Source: Micractinium sp. NFX-FRZ
Lineage: Eukaryota; Chlorophyta; Trebouxiophyceae; Chlorellales; Chlorellaceae
Direction: 5' to 3'
Length of the DNA stretch: 64,000 bases
NCBI GenBank assembly: GCA_029339195.1
Contig: JAPTJF010000106.1
Location: 62,001-126,000, forward strand
Each line of letters starts with the position of its first letter. The stretch's first letter is position 1. This document shows, in pieces, positions 12,101 to 23,217 of this stretch. The position numbers and the translations under genes were made by a program. The notes under the pieces are model-generated. The model worked only from the letters and a program-made list of their open reading frames with translations. It had not been told where the DNA came from and made no database searches.

Positions 12101-14255
12101 AGTTCAAGCACATGTGGCCAAGTGCTCTGCCTCGCTCGTAATCTTGCTTGCCTTGCCAGCAGCCCGCTGCCCAGCATGCGGTGCAACCCCGCGCCTGCTG
12201 CTGTACCCGCGGTGTCCTGCCTCCCTATGCGCACATCCAACCAGCCGCCCAACCAACCGCCTCCCCCTGCAGGCACACCGAAGCCCTGCGGATCTATGTG
12301 CACCGCCTGCACCAGCCGCAGCTGGCAGAGGCGTACTGCGACCGGGTGTACCAGCGCCGCCAGCTGCTGCTGCGGGAGCAGCGGCACGCTGAGCTGGCGG
12401 CGGCGCTGCGCCGGCAGCGCTCGCAGCGTGAGGCTGCAGCCGACGCCGCCAGCTCAGCGTGCCTGCCGGGCCTGCTGGGCTCGGGGGCATCCAGTGGAGC
12501 GCCTGGCGGGGCTCTCTCTGTTGGCAGCAGCAGCGGCGGCAGCATGCGCAGCCTGCAGTTTGGAGGCGGGCCGGCGGGCGCCGGCAGCGCCGGCGCGTTT
12601 GCACCCGCTGCTGGCGGCGGCAGCGCCGCCCTGGGAGTCGCCGCAAAGAGGCTGCAGCCCGCGTTTAGCTGCATCAAGGAAGATGGGGCTGATGTGTACC
12701 TGCTGCTGGTGCAGGCAAGTGGATTATCATTGTTTGATTCTTCTCCAGAACAAACGCGGTTTGTGGACTAGGGTTGTTGGCGCGGGCGGGGCAGGCAGTG
12801 CTTGTTGCGGCCGGGCCGGGGTAGGTGCTGATGCCAATGCAGGTGCACGCTGGTGGGGCGGCCAGGGCAGGACACCCGCAACGAGCTGCCGCTCCCTCTG
12901 CCATGAAAACTCGCTTCATTTACCTGCTGTGTGCATAGCCTTTGTTGCTCTGCTACTGATACATCTGGCAAGCTTTGGAACGTTCCTCCTTCCCTACGTT
13001 TGCAGGTGCTGTTGGAGGAGGAGGATGCATCGGGCGCGTTCCGCCCCGTGCAGCACGCCCCGGACCACGCGGTGTGGGGCGAGGTGGCGTGCCTGCTGAG
13101 CCGCAAGCGGGACGCCATCCACCCGCTGCACGCGCTGAGCCTGCTGCCTGGGGAGGTGAGCGGCCACTGTGCACAAGTCCGGGGAAAAGCAGGGTGGGGC
13201 GGGGCAACAGGGAGGGCGGGCGGCGAGACGCCATCCACCCGCTGCACGCGCGCTGAGCCTGACTGCCTGGGGAGGTGAGCGGGCAGCGCAGGGTGGGGCA
13301 AGGCAGGGTGGGCGGCTGAGCGGCAGATGACGAGGGCAGGCAGAGGGAGGAGGTGTTGAGGTGCGGTGCCCCGCTTGTTGCGCCCCCCACATGGCGCAAG
13401 CCCCTTGTGGCACGTCCCCTTTTGAGTGTGGATGCCACGACGCAGTGGCCTTGCTGTCGCGTGTAGCCTTGGCGTGATGCGTGCATTTCGCACCTGTTGC
13501 CCTGTGCCACATTTCAATGGGGCGGTACCCAGAAGCTACCTTTAGCAGTTCACAATCGGTGCCTGCTCCGCACCCTTCTCTCCCGCCCCCCACACAGCCG
13601 CAGGCAACAGTAGCTGGCGGGCAAGGCCTTGGGGCCGTATATGCCCAGCCACCTTCCGTAACCCGTCAAGCATGTGCTTACTTTCTTTCTTATTGCCTCC
13701 TCTCAAGCCGCAGGCATCCCTGTCGAGTGCGCTTCCCTTCCTGGAGGGGGCCCTGTGGGGGGCAGCGGAGCGCCGGCGTGCGGCTGCAGTGGCACGCAGC
13801 TTGCGGCGCTCCGAGCACATTGCGCTGCTGGGCCAGCTGGCAGATGCTCGGCAGAGGTGCGTGGCCACCCGAACATGGGGCTAGCGGTCAGTAACTAGAA
13901 GGGGGTTGGGGGCTGGGCGGTGCACAAATAGTGCTGGCCTATGTCCTCTGTCTCAAATGCTCCTGGAGAGGCATGCCAGCCATTCATCTTTGTCACGCGC
14001 TTGCACTCTTTCTCACCCTGCTGCCCCTGCAGAAGCGTGCTGCTGACGCCGGAGCGCAACTGCAGCATCTGTTTCAAGCGGGTGGGCACAGCCGCCCTGG
14101 TGACTTTCCCGTCCAGCCTCTTGGCCCACTACAGCTGCTGGCGGCGCACCTCAGGGGGCGGACAGGCGGCAGGGGCAGGGGTGGGCACAACAGGGGCAGC
14201 AGCAGCGGCGGCGGTGGCCAACGGCAGCGGCTTCAGCGGGCGGGAGTGGCACTGA
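5375..14255 (+). CDS. VPS39: Vam6/VPS39-like vacuolar tethering protein (HOPS subunit)
   Basis: Subunit of the HOPS/CORVET class of tethering complexes that bridge Rab7-positive endosomes to the vacuole. Exons: 5375-5552, 5805-6074, 6359-6485, 6786-6905, 7182-7276, 7519-7745 (see finding), 7891-8085, 8441-8601, 8761-9330, 9544-9637, 10000-10093, 10427-10523, 10984-11099, 11392-11645, 11870-11970, 12273-12714, 13006-13155, 13714-13856 (13708 also possible), 14033-14255; about 1218 residues. The N-terminal third has CNH (citron homology) beta-propeller signatures. The middle is helical clathrin-repeat-like, with a poly-Gln tract in exon 9. The C-terminus has the diagnostic VPS39 zinc-finger-like block NCSICFKRVG ... 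HYSCW. A poly-Gly run after MADA and a long Gly/Ala tail are low-complexity. One intron (12715) has a GC donor. Family assignment rests mainly on the C-terminal motif and overall architecture. Confidence 0.85.
6669..6715 (+). repeat. Acceptor-side exon-edge echo, VPS39 exon 4
   Basis: An intronic copy ending in a CTAG acceptor and reading like the exon starting at 6786: 'cacgacggcttgaaggctg' resembles 'tacgacggcctcgaattcg'. It has diverged clearly but keeps order and spacing. Confidence 0.65.
8651..8682 (+). repeat. Acceptor-side exon-edge echo, VPS39 exon 9
   Basis: 'ctgcagggatgggcagtac' occurs here and again at the true 3' splice site of the exon starting at 8761. The copies are identical for 19 bases across the acceptor and then diverge. 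Confidence 0.8.
9066..9134 (+). repeat. CAG-rich tract coding poly-Gln in VPS39
   Basis: Interrupted CAG triplets translate to Gln-rich sequence within VPS39 exon 9, between helical segments. Probably a length-variable disordered linker. Confidence 0.9.
9446..9530 (+). repeat. Short tandem repeat with telomere-like core in VPS39 intron 9
   Basis: Three imperfect copies of a unit near 'aaaccctgccaacgtcag', about 30 bases apart, lie just before the exon at 9544. The CCCTAAACCCTG core recalls the CCCTAAA telomere unit. Confidence 0.6.
13224..13278 (+). repeat. Donor-side exon-edge echo, VPS39 exon 17
   Basis: Copies the last 50 or so bases of the exon ending at 13155 together with its GTGAGC donor: 'gacgccatccacccgctgca' and 'gcctggggaggtgagcgg' occur in both. 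A 2-3 base indel would put the copy out of frame. Confidence 0.85.
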
Positions 14256-14658
14256 GGGGCGGCAAGCAGTCGCATTCGTGTGCAGTACCATGAACGCTTG
14301 CTTGTATCAATGCTGTCCACTGTACTTATTGTGAGCAGGCGTCAATGTAACAGGGCCGAAGAATGAGGGGTGGGGGAAGGTTGGTGCGTGGGCAGGCGTG
14401 GGCGGCGTTGCTGCCCACAGCACGGGCAGTAGCCATGGTTTGTCTGGGACCTGCCAAGCCGTGTTTCAGGCTTTCTGGCACCGCGCATTGGCTGGTTGTT
14501 GTTTACAATCCGTGCAAGCAGCACGCGCGGCCCTTCGCTCTGGCTCTTGCTCTGCCGAGCTCGTGCTTGTGAGCCGCGGCAGGAAGCACAGCGCTCTGCT
14601 ACCGCTCCCAGCAGCGGCGGGAGGAGTAAAGCGCCGGAGCAGCAAGCGGGCTGGGAGG
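14256..14658 (+). terminator. 3' region of VPS39; TGTAA signal at 14346
   Basis: TGTAA at 14346-14350, 90 bases after the VPS39 stop, matches the green-algal poly(A) signal. The rest of this spacer up to the next start codon presumably holds the LRR gene promoter and 5' UTR; no other feature seen. Confidence 0.6.
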
Positions 14659-17600
14659 ATGGCGCACGCACGCGTCATGCTGGCGGCGCTCCTGGCGGCC
14701 TGCCTTGCCGGCCAGGCCGTGGCTTTCACCAAGCCCGATCAGCTGAAGGCAAGCGCGCGATCAGCCATGCACGGGGAGCGGGGGAGGCAGTGGGCCAGTT
14801 TTGGAATTCAAGAAGTGGGCACCAGGCACCGCTGCCGCTGGCTGCCGCGAGCGGCGCCCACTGGCAAGTGCCCTCTGAACTTCCTCCACCTCCTCAGTCC
14901 CCCCTGCAGATTCTTGAGGACTTCCGTGACGCAATGTTCGCCCGGCCCAACGCTGAGAACTGGACAAGAGCGCTGGCCAGGTGGGCCGAGAGATGCTAGG
15001 CGGCTTCCCGGGGTGTTGAGGCGCAGGGCGGCAGGCGTTGCTGCAGCCCCCTGCCAGGCAGGTAGGCAGCCACACAGGGTGCGCGGTGCGAGCAAGCTCT
15101 TTGGACCTCAACTTCTTCTAATGGTTGCAGGGGCTGCGCCTCCTTACCGCACATGCACAGCATCAGAGTTTCCTCCCGGGCCCCTCCTCCCCTGCGCAGC
15201 TGGACCTGCCCCACCCCCGCTGCCAGCTCATCAGGTGGCTCCTGCGACCCCTGCGGACAAAAGGTGGCGGGGGCTTCGTGGGGACGTCTTGGCAACTGTT
15301 TAGAACTTCTCCAACTCGTCACTGGGAAACCATGGTTTTGGGTCAGCAAGCCATAAAGCCCTTGCGGCTGACGTACCGGCACCTGCCTGCGGCGGTTGGG
15401 ACCTCATTCTAAGGCCCAACCCACCTGTCAGGCCTGCGCTGTGTCCTCGCCCTCGCACAGCACTAACCCGGCCTGACCACCAGCCTGCCCCCTGCCCTCC
15501 CTGCGCCTCTGTCTGTAAGCAGGTGTGGGGCAACTGGGAGCACATGGCGTGCCGTGGCGATCGTGTGACCTACACCAAGTACCGGGTGCCGGGGGACGGC
15601 GACGTCACCAACATCCGTGAGTGCCAGCTGCACTGGCTGCCCTCCGAGGCAGCACTGCTGGGGCCGCAATGCGGGTCATGCTGCTCGGCTGGTTCAGGAG
15701 GAGCCTGGGGAATGAGCCCCCCTCTATTGCCCCACAACTTCATTACAATTGTGGCTCCTCCCTTCCCTGCAGGCACCACCGACTGCTCGGCACTGCCTCC
15801 TCCCCTCCTCCCCGAGATAGTGAGTGCCTCCTACGCCTGCCCCTCTGACCTGCAGACATCACAGATTACTCGGTGCCCGGCCCTGTGCCCCTCAAGGAAC
15901 TCTGCGCCCTCCAAGAGCTCACGGAGTTCGACATTGACGGTGGGTGGGGGTGGGCGGCAGGGGAGAGGGGTGTGGTGGCCGGAAGCGGAGGATGGAGCAT
16001 GCCGGCTGTATGAGGCCCCAGTCTGACACTGATGGTTGGCTGTGCGGAGGGGGTGGGGCAGAAGGACGGTGAACAAGGGACCTGCCGGTAGGTGGCGCGC
16101 AGGGCAACAGGAAGCCCACCCGGCTGCTGCAACCCTGCGCCTGAGTTGCCAGCCATGACACGTCAGCACTGGTGCCTCCCCGCCTCCCTCCCTCTCTCCC
16201 TCCACCACCATGCTGTGTGTGCAGGCGGCAACCTGGTGGGCCCCATCCCCACCGGCTTTGCCCAGTGCTACCCCAAGCTGACCGAGATCGACCTCTCCTA
16301 CAACTGGCTCACCGGTGAGGCTTGGGTGGGTGACATGTACTTCAGTCTGTTTGGTGTGCTTTGCCCTTTGCCGCAGCGCTGGGGCTGGGGAAACTGGACC
16401 TGCCGAACAAGTGGCGGCCTGGTGCGCCTTGGGTTGGACAGTGTGCTACAACTTCCGCAGCCGGATACCCAACCAGAGCAAATGGCTTCAGCCTCCACCC
16501 TTTCTCTCAAACACATACGCCACTGCCTTCCCCGTGTTGAGGCAGGCACCCTGCCCAAGTCTATGGCAGAGGTCCGCACCCTGGAGCAGCTCAAGTTTGA
16601 GACCAACCGCCTCACCGGGACGATCCCCTCGGAGTACGGCAGCCTCACAAAACTGGTGCGCGGCTGGGCTGGGCGGGCTGGGCGGGGGATTGAAGGCCCC
16701 TGCCTGCGTGCATATCGGCAGCGGCTCGAGGCCCTGCCAAGGTGTGCCGCTGGCGGCGCAGCGCATCTGCAATGCAAGCCGGCTGGAAGCCTCCATGCAC
16801 CATTAGATAAACTCGCTCTCCTGCTCCTGCCCCCCTTTGCCCTGCCGCCCCCCTGCCTCACCACCTCGTGCAGAACTGGTTGCGTGTGGCGGACTTAGGG
16901 TTCAGGGTTTAGGGTTTTACCCTAAACCCTGCCTAAAACCCTACCCTACCCTAAAACCCTACCGTGCAGAACTGGTTGCGTGTGGCTGACAACCGCATGA
17001 CGGGCACCATCCCCCAGAGCTTTGCCGGCACAGCAGAGCACATGTACCAGCTGACCATGGTGAGGCCGGCAGGCTGCCAGCATTGCCCGCCCTCTTTATA
17101 AGGCACGTAGGAAAGCAGTGTGGGCACGGGGCTGGAAGGAGCAGGCAGGGCAGCAGCACCCGCCTGTAGAGCGCCAGACCCCATTCTCTTCGCGGGGGCG
17201 GGCAGGCAGGGGTTGCATGAGGCTCAGCACCTGCAGCACACGCGACATGGTGAGGTGTGGTGGCAGCACACGTGACATGTGCAGCACCCCTGCCCCTGAA
17301 CCAGTGCCTGGGTGCTGGAGGCTCTGCCACCCGGAGCCGGCAAGGGCAGGGGGTGACAGAGAGCGGTGCCCATGCACCCTCTCGCCGAGCTGGCAGCACC
17401 TGGCCCCCCTGCACCCGCCCTTTCACATCATCCTCCTGCCATCCTGTGCCCCCTGTGTACCCTGTGTGTGCAGGAGGGCAACGACTTTTCGGGCGACCTA
17501 TACAGCCTCTCCAAGCACTCCTTCCTGAATTTCAACGCTGACAGGAACCCTGAAATGGTGGGCAGGCACCATACGGTTGTTTGGGCGGCAGTTTGGGCCA

Positions 17601-17899
17601 CTCCCTCTTCCTTTCCAGGGCGCCCTGGAAAGGAAGAGGGATGGACTTGCTGCTAATGGATGCAGGCAGCTGAGCAGGCACCCGCTGCCTGGCCGGGCAG
17701 GGAGACAGGGAGGCACACCCTCACAAGGCACTCACCCGCCCTGCCTGCCCGCCTCTGCATCTGCTCCCCCCTTCAGTGCGGCATGGTGCCCGTGGGCGTG
17801 CGCTTTGCGCACTCCTTCAACCCCTACCGCACCCGCCTGGGCCTGCCCTGCCCCGAGGAGCTGGCACAGGGGTGGGAGGACCTGTCTGAGCAGCTGTGA
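14659..17899 (+). CDS. Secreted leucine-rich-repeat protein, tandem copy 1
   Basis: Predicted extracellular or endomembrane LRR protein of about 299 residues; function unknown. Exons: 14659-14748, 14910-14980, 15200-15263, 15523-15616, 15856-15939, 16225-16314, 16546-16655, 16970-17059, 17474-17557, 17777-17899. A cleavable signal peptide (MAHARVMLAALLAACLAG) is followed by a Cys-rich cap (SWTCPTP ... CDPCGQK, then VWGNWEHMACRG) and plant-type LRRs with GPIP, LTGTIP and LSYNWLTG motifs. The C-terminal block is CGMVPVGVRF ... LGLPCPEE. The first intron has a GC donor (14749). Its neighbour at 18950 is a close paralogue in the same orientation, so the pair arose by tandem duplication. Two of its introns (15617-15855 and 15940-16224) are absent from the paralogue. 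Confidence 0.8.
15764..15806 (+). repeat. Acceptor-side exon-edge echo, LRR copy 1 exon 5
   Basis: 'ctgcaggcaccaccgactgc' with following 'tcggcactgcctcc' parallels the true acceptor 'ctgcagacatcacagattac' with following 'tcggtgcccggcc' at 15850-15885. It lies in an intron that the tandem paralogue lacks. Confidence 0.7.
16867..16894 (+). repeat. Acceptor-side exon-edge echo, LRR copy 1 exon 8
   Basis: 28 bases matching 16963-16990 with a single mismatch, spanning the acceptor and the codons for NWLRVAD. The two copies directly flank the telomere-like insert. Confidence 0.95.
16895..16962. repeat. Interstitial telomere-like sequence, inverted halves
   Basis: The left part reads TTAGGG/TTTAGGG and the right part CCCTAAA/CCCTAAAA/CCCTACC, so telomere-type units meet head to head around position 16918. 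It sits in an intron between two nearly identical copies of the next exon's start. Confidence 0.9.
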
Positions 17900-18949
17900 G
17901 CGGCAGCATAGCGCAACGCGGCGCGCATGCGGCATGCCACACTGCAGGCAGAATTCACCTGCCGTGCTGATTTCACTGCATTATGTGCTGGAGCACTCAA
18001 CAACTATTAGAACCCATCCCTGCCGGCCAAGAATTAACATGTAACTGAAGGCGGAATGCAAGCCGATTTGGTGAATGAGGGCCGGATGGGAGCCTGCCTT
18101 GGTGCGGCGCCCGCCTGTGTGCTGCGTGCACCAATCCCTTCAGCACGGGTGCAGGGTCCTAGCCGGCCTTGCCAGCAGCAAATGTTGCACAGCAGGCCGC
18201 ACCAGCGAGAGCACTGTGCCCGCTATGTGCAGCGCGGCGCAGCAGGAAGGGAGTGGGAGCAGCAGCTCATCAGTGCAGGAATGGGCGGCGGAGCAGGAGG
18301 GCATTTGGCATCGGGGCAGCACTGCTGCAACCCTTAGGATACCCCACATGCACGGCATTGGTACCACAGGTTTCTCGCGCAACCGAGTGCTGCACTGTGG
18401 CCCTGCTATAGCTCATCGTGTGCTGCATGCCTTTCTCACAGCAGTGCTGCAAGGCGCTGCTGCCAAATTGGACCAATTCACGGGGCTCCGCCCTGCCGCT
18501 CACACCGCCTTGCACATCTTGCACTGCCCGCTCAACTTCTGCCTGCACTGGCAAGGCCGACTGTCATCAGCCCTCTGCTGCATGCGTCACACCCAGGCGT
18601 TAGAAGGTTCTGCATTCATGGCAACAGTTCCTGGGTCCAAGGCACAGTAGGTGCAGTGTGTAATGCGGCGCGCCTTGGTTGCAAGGTACAGCATGGTGCA
18701 TGGTGCGCCGATGCATGGAGCCTTCGCCCATCCCGCCACCTGGCGAGGTCAGGGGGCGCAGGTCTGTGATCGACTGAACTGTGTTCCTCCTTGGCATTCC
18801 AAATTGCTGAGCATTCAACCCCCCGCGCGTTTACTGCGCTCAGTCGTTCTCGAGCGGCCTTCACTGACTCACGCGGTCGCCGCCCCGCCACGAGCCTGCA
18901 CTGCCCTTTGGCGCCCACCGCTTTCGCCAGGCTTCAGAAACTAACCAGG
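17900..18949 (+). other. Intergenic spacer between the tandem LRR genes; TGTAA at 18040
   Basis: TGTAA at 18040-18044 follows the stop of copy 1 by about 140 bases and is a good poly(A) signal candidate. I found no gene or RNA in the remaining 900 bases; the part near 18800-18949 should carry the promoter and 5' UTR of copy 2. Confidence 0.5.
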
Positions 18950-21900
18950 ATGGCGCGTCTGCCGTGCGCCATGTTTCTGGTGCTCCTGGCTTCGCTGCTC
19001 GTCGGCCTGCCCGCCCCAGCGGCTGCCTTGACCCAGCCCGACCAGCTGCAGGTGAAAAGGCCGCCACGCAGGCCGCACCAGGCAGGACGCGCCTGCCAGC
19101 TGCGAGCCGCCGGCCGCGCCGGCAACCGGCGGGCGGCAGCCGCCCGAGGCCTCCCGGCGGGTTTAGGTGACGCCGTCTGACCGCCCCTTGACCACCTTCC
19201 CGCTTGCAGCTGCTGACTGCCTTTCGTGACGCAATGCTGGCCCGCCCACAAGTCAACTGGACCAAGGCACTGGCCAGGTGGGCCGAGCGTGGGGGGGCCG
19301 CTGCAAGCAGGTGGTGAGCACAACGACCGGCAGCTGCAGCGGCTGGCGGGGTGCTGCAGCGCACGGTAGGGCAGCTGTCCTGGATGTCATGCCAGCTGCG
19401 CCCCCTCTGCCCCACTCCCACTGCGACCCGTGCAGCTGGACCTGCCCCACGCCGCCTGACAACAGTGTGGGGGGGCCTTGCGACCCTTGCGGCCAGCAGG
19501 TGGGGCAGCCGGTGACACAGCCTGCCTGCCAGCCAGCCTGCCTGCCTGCCTGCCTGCCCGGCTACCAACCTGAACATCTCGTGTCGCCCCTTTGTTGTGC
19601 CAGCCCCTGCCTGCGCGCTCGCAGCCTGCTAGGTTGCATCACAGCCAGGCTCGCCGTTGGCTTGCCCGGCCGTGCAGCAAGAAGCATCAACACACCGGTC
19701 GCCGCGCGCCCTTGCACCGACCTGTTTCGCGGCCCTGCTCCCTTCATACCGCTGCCCTCTTGCGTCCCTCTGCCCCTGCCAAGCAGCCGTGGGGCCGCAC
19801 CTGAAAGGCTACGCTGCACTCTCCTCAGTGCCGGTCTCAATTGCATTCCTGCCCACTTCATTCCATCCTGCTCATGAGCACCCTGCGCACCCGTCCCAGG
19901 CCTGAACCTGCTATCCTTTGCCCCCTGGGTGGCAGGTGTGGGGCAACTGGGAGCACGTGGCGTGCCGGGGGGCGCGCGTGGCTTACGACAAGTACCAGGT
20001 AAGCAGTGGTAAACATAGTTACCAAGCAACTGTTTGTGGGTGGGTGGGTGGGTGGGTGGGTGGGTGGGTGGTGAGCAGTGAGAGAGACCAGGACGGGGAG
20101 TGCGGCTGTGCGTTGAGCAGGCGCAAGGTGGGGAAAACGGCTGGCAGGGGCGCGGCAATCCATTTCGCAGGCGGAGGTCTGGCAGGGGTGACGTAGCGGC
20201 TGCGACAGTTGGGTGCAGCTCGGGATCGGCCCGGGCATGCAATTGAGCGCTGCGGTTGGGGAGCAGGGCAGGCAGGGTGCTGCAACCCCGCCGTCCGCCC
20301 TGGCAATTCTCCACCAAGCGCAGCCCTGCCCATCGCCCTGCCGCTGCCAGCTTTCACACCTTCCCAAAAGCACTCTTGTGTACTCGTGCACAGCCAAGGC
20401 AACAAGTGAAGCGCTCCGCAACCCTTGTTCCCGTCATTCTCCGTGCTCACACATGCCTGCCGCGACTCCTTTCTGCCCGCCTGATTCAGGTCCCCGGCAC
20501 AGGCGCGGTCACGAATGTCCACCTGACCGACTATTCTGTGGAGGGTCCCGTGCCCATCCAGGAGCTCTGCCCCTTCAGAACCCTGCGGGTGAGGGCAGCG
20601 CCAGCTGGGCAGGGCGCAGGTTGGGGTTGCATGCCTGCATTGACGCCGCCTGCCCATGCTGCGGGTGCTGGCACAGGCGGCGCTCACCGCCCTACCACCC
20701 TCTGCTCGTGTGGCTGCCCCTCCAATTCGTTTCCCGTTGCTGTCCTCACGACCCTCCTCCCTCCGCTTCGATGCGGAAGTTGACATTGAACTGTCCCCAT
20801 GCTACCCAGTCTTACTTCTCTCACCCAGTGTGCCCCCTCACCTCCCACAGGAGTTTGGCATCGGTCGTGGCGGGCATTGTGGCATGCTCTCTACCTTCCT
20901 CCCGCCACCTTCCTCTCCGTTCTGTTACCTTGCCTGCTCCCTTTGCCCCCCCCCACAGGAGTGTGGCTTCGACGGCGGCGGGCATCGTGACGTGCTCTCT
21001 AATTCTGTTATTCACTGTGCCTGCTCCCTGTCCTCCCCCCGCAGGAGTTTGACATTGACGGCGGCCACCTGACGGGCACCATCCCCATCGACTTTGCGCG
21101 CTGCTTCCCGGAGCTGATCGAAATCGATCTGTCGTACAACCTGCTCACAGGTGGGAGGCAGGGCTTCTGCAGGGCCAAACCCACACACACTCGACACTGG
21201 GTGCGGTGGGTGATAGTGTTCAATGTAATGTACCCAACCTGTTCTGGTGATGCCTGGGCTTCTGGGAGCTGCAAGAAATCGACCAAACGCAGACGAGTTT
21301 CTACTGGGGCACGCGGGCAATGGGGTGCTAGCCCAAACCCATGTTGATTCAACCGGTGACCACCCATTCGTGCACGCACCCCGCCTGCGCCAGGGCACCA
21401 ATGCCGCTGAGGTGGCGGGTAGCGTTGCGTCGCAAGGGCTGTTCAACGGTTGCTGTGCATCACTTCATTCATTCCCCTCTGTGCTCATAGTTTTACTGAG
21501 CCAGGCACCATCCCTGCTGAGCTGGCGGCCGCCGGCGCCACGCTGGAGCAGTTCAAATGCTTGAAACAAGTCAGAATCATAGTCATGCCCTCCATTTTTT
21601 TCCCTGCCCCTTTGGCAACGATCAGGCACCATCCCTGCTGAGCTGGCAGCCACCGGCGCCACGCTGGAGCAGTTCAAGGTGGAGCACAACACCCTGACGG
21701 GCACCCTGCCTCCTGAAATCGGAACCATGGCCAATCTGGTGAGCGGTGGCCAGTGTGAATGTGGTGGGGGGGATGGGCGGGGTCGGAAGGCAAGTGGCAG
21801 GGAGGGCGTAAAAGACGGGCGGGAGGGTAGGCGGAAAAGGGCGGGTGGTAGGGTGGGCTGGCAGGGCGGCTTGGGCAGCAGGGCTCCAAGCCAGCAGCTG

Positions 21901-22885
21901 AATGCAGAAGAAGCAAGCCGACTACCCTGTCGCCTGCCTTGAGCCCTGCATGCCGCCCCACCCCACCCGCCTCCTTCTCCCACCCCCTCTCCAGCCCGCA
22001 CCCGATGCACACCTGCACCTGGCTGCGTGTGCTCGGTTAAAGTGCATCCTGTGCTCCTCACATGCACCCTGCAGCACTGGCTGCGTGTGGCTGACAACAA
22101 GAACCTGACGGGCACCCTCCCCCAGAGCTACGCGGGCACGGCGCTCCGCTTGAACCAGCTGACACTGGTGAGTGAGCACCAAGTACCTGAAAAGGGTAGG
22201 GCGGGGGTTGGGTGTGTGACCCTGTCCAGCTGGCACCCTCCCCCCAAAGCTACGCCGGCACGCGCTGTGCTTGCACTGGCTGGGGTGGGGCGGGGTGGCT
22301 TCAGTCTTGTGTGCGGAGAGAACGCACGGCAGTGCCTGTACATTCCGTGTGCACGAGCCGGGTCAAGCGCACGTTGCAGGCACACGCGCTAATTTGTATT
22401 GTTCTGCCGACCGCCGCCCTCCTCTGTGCCTCTGCTCTGCAGGATGGGAACAACTTCTCTGGCGATCTCTACACCCTCTCCCAGCACTCCTTTGTCAACT
22501 TTAACGCCGAGAGGAACCCGCGGCTGGTATGTGGCTGGGGAAGATGGGGGTGGTGGGGCAGGTGGCGGGGCAGGGTCTGAGCACCAGCCTCGAGCCCGGC
22601 AGGCCTGAAGGCTGGAGGCATGCGGTGCACGGGCCCAGGGGCAGGGGTGCCCACAAAGCAGGCAGCTCCGGGTGTCGCAGTCACAGGCGGATTTTGAGCT
22701 CCAATTCTTCGAGTATTCTCACACCTGCTGGCCCGTGCTCCCGCCTGCATTTGCTCCCGCAGTGCGGCATGGTGCCAGTGGGCGCGCGCTTTGCCCACTC
22801 GTTCAACCCGTTTGGCACCGCGCTGGGCCTGCCCTGCCCCGATGAGCTGGCGGCTGGATGGGTGGACCTGTCGGAGCCGCTGTGA
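18950..22885 (+). CDS. Secreted leucine-rich-repeat protein, tandem copy 2
   Basis: Paralogue of the gene at 14659, about 304 residues. Exons: 18950-19051, 19210-19277, 19436-19499, 19936-19998, 20490-20588, 21045-21150, 21626-21738, 22075-22167, 22443-22526, 22763-22885. A signal peptide with hydrophobic core (MFLVLLASLLVG) is followed by the same Cys-rich cap (SWTCPTPP ... CDPCGQQ; VWGNWEHVACRG), LRRs (GTIPAELAATGATLEQF; LTGTLPPEIG; NLTGTLPQSYAG) and C-terminal block (CGMVPVGARF ... LGLPCPDE). Splice positions match copy 1 except in the middle: here introns fall after KYQ and after TLR, both phase 0, where copy 1 is uninterrupted. Expression and ligand are unknown; a surface or cell-wall role is inferred from the signal peptide and LRRs. 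Confidence 0.8.
20035..20072 (+). repeat. (GGGT)n microsatellite
   Basis: About nine GTGG/GGGT units just after the donor of LRR copy 2 intron 4. G-run spacing would suit a quadruplex on this strand; not tested. Confidence 0.9.
20841..20997 (+). repeat. Two acceptor-side exon-edge echoes, LRR copy 2 exon 6
   Basis: 'cacaggagtttggcatcgg' (20846) and 'cacaggagtgtggcttcgac' (20954) precede the true 'gcaggagtttgacattgac' (21041). The sequence between copies (ending in TGCTCTCT and a pyrimidine tract) is repeated too, so the unit is roughly 90-105 bases. The intron is absent from LRR copy 1. Confidence 0.85.
21500..21558 (+). repeat. Acceptor-side exon-edge echo, LRR copy 2 exon 7
   Basis: Nearly identical to 21621-21678: acceptor CAG plus codons for GTIPAELAA-GATLEQFK. 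The copy stays in frame across about 50 bases and could be an alternative exon start, but hits a divergent sequence after QFK. Confidence 0.9.
22230..22276 (+). repeat. Donor-side exon-edge echo, LRR copy 2 exon 8
   Basis: 'ggcaccctccccccaaagct' followed by 'acgccggcacg' resembles the end of the exon closing at 22167, and the copy carries on through a decayed donor. Confidence 0.75.
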
Positions 22886-23217
22886 GCAGACGGCGCTGTG
22901 GGCCAACGATGTGCATTGTACTGCCAGCATGAGCATGTGTGCTGCAAAGGAGTGGCTGAATGCAGTGCCGTGCGGCGCCTGCGCCCCAGCCAGGCGGCGC
23001 CCCCCCCATCTGCCCCCTGGCTGCGACGAAGCAGCATGACCCTTCCACCCTGCCTCTCCCTGCATTCGCCCTTGTAAAAGAGGTCGTGTATGTGCCTTGA
23101 ATTTAGTTGGAAGCGCGCCAGCCTCAGCCAAAAGCTGACTCGGTAGACCCGGTTGGTGTTATCTACCTCTACCGGAACGTGTAGGTTCCGGGAAGTGATC
23201 CGATTGCTCGTGCCGCA
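22886..23217 (+). terminator. LRR copy 2 3' region and spacer; TGTAA at 23073
   Basis: TGTAA at 23073-23077, about 190 bases after the stop, is the likely poly(A) signal. The remaining 140 bases lead to the F-box gene start; nothing else recognised. Confidence 0.55.
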
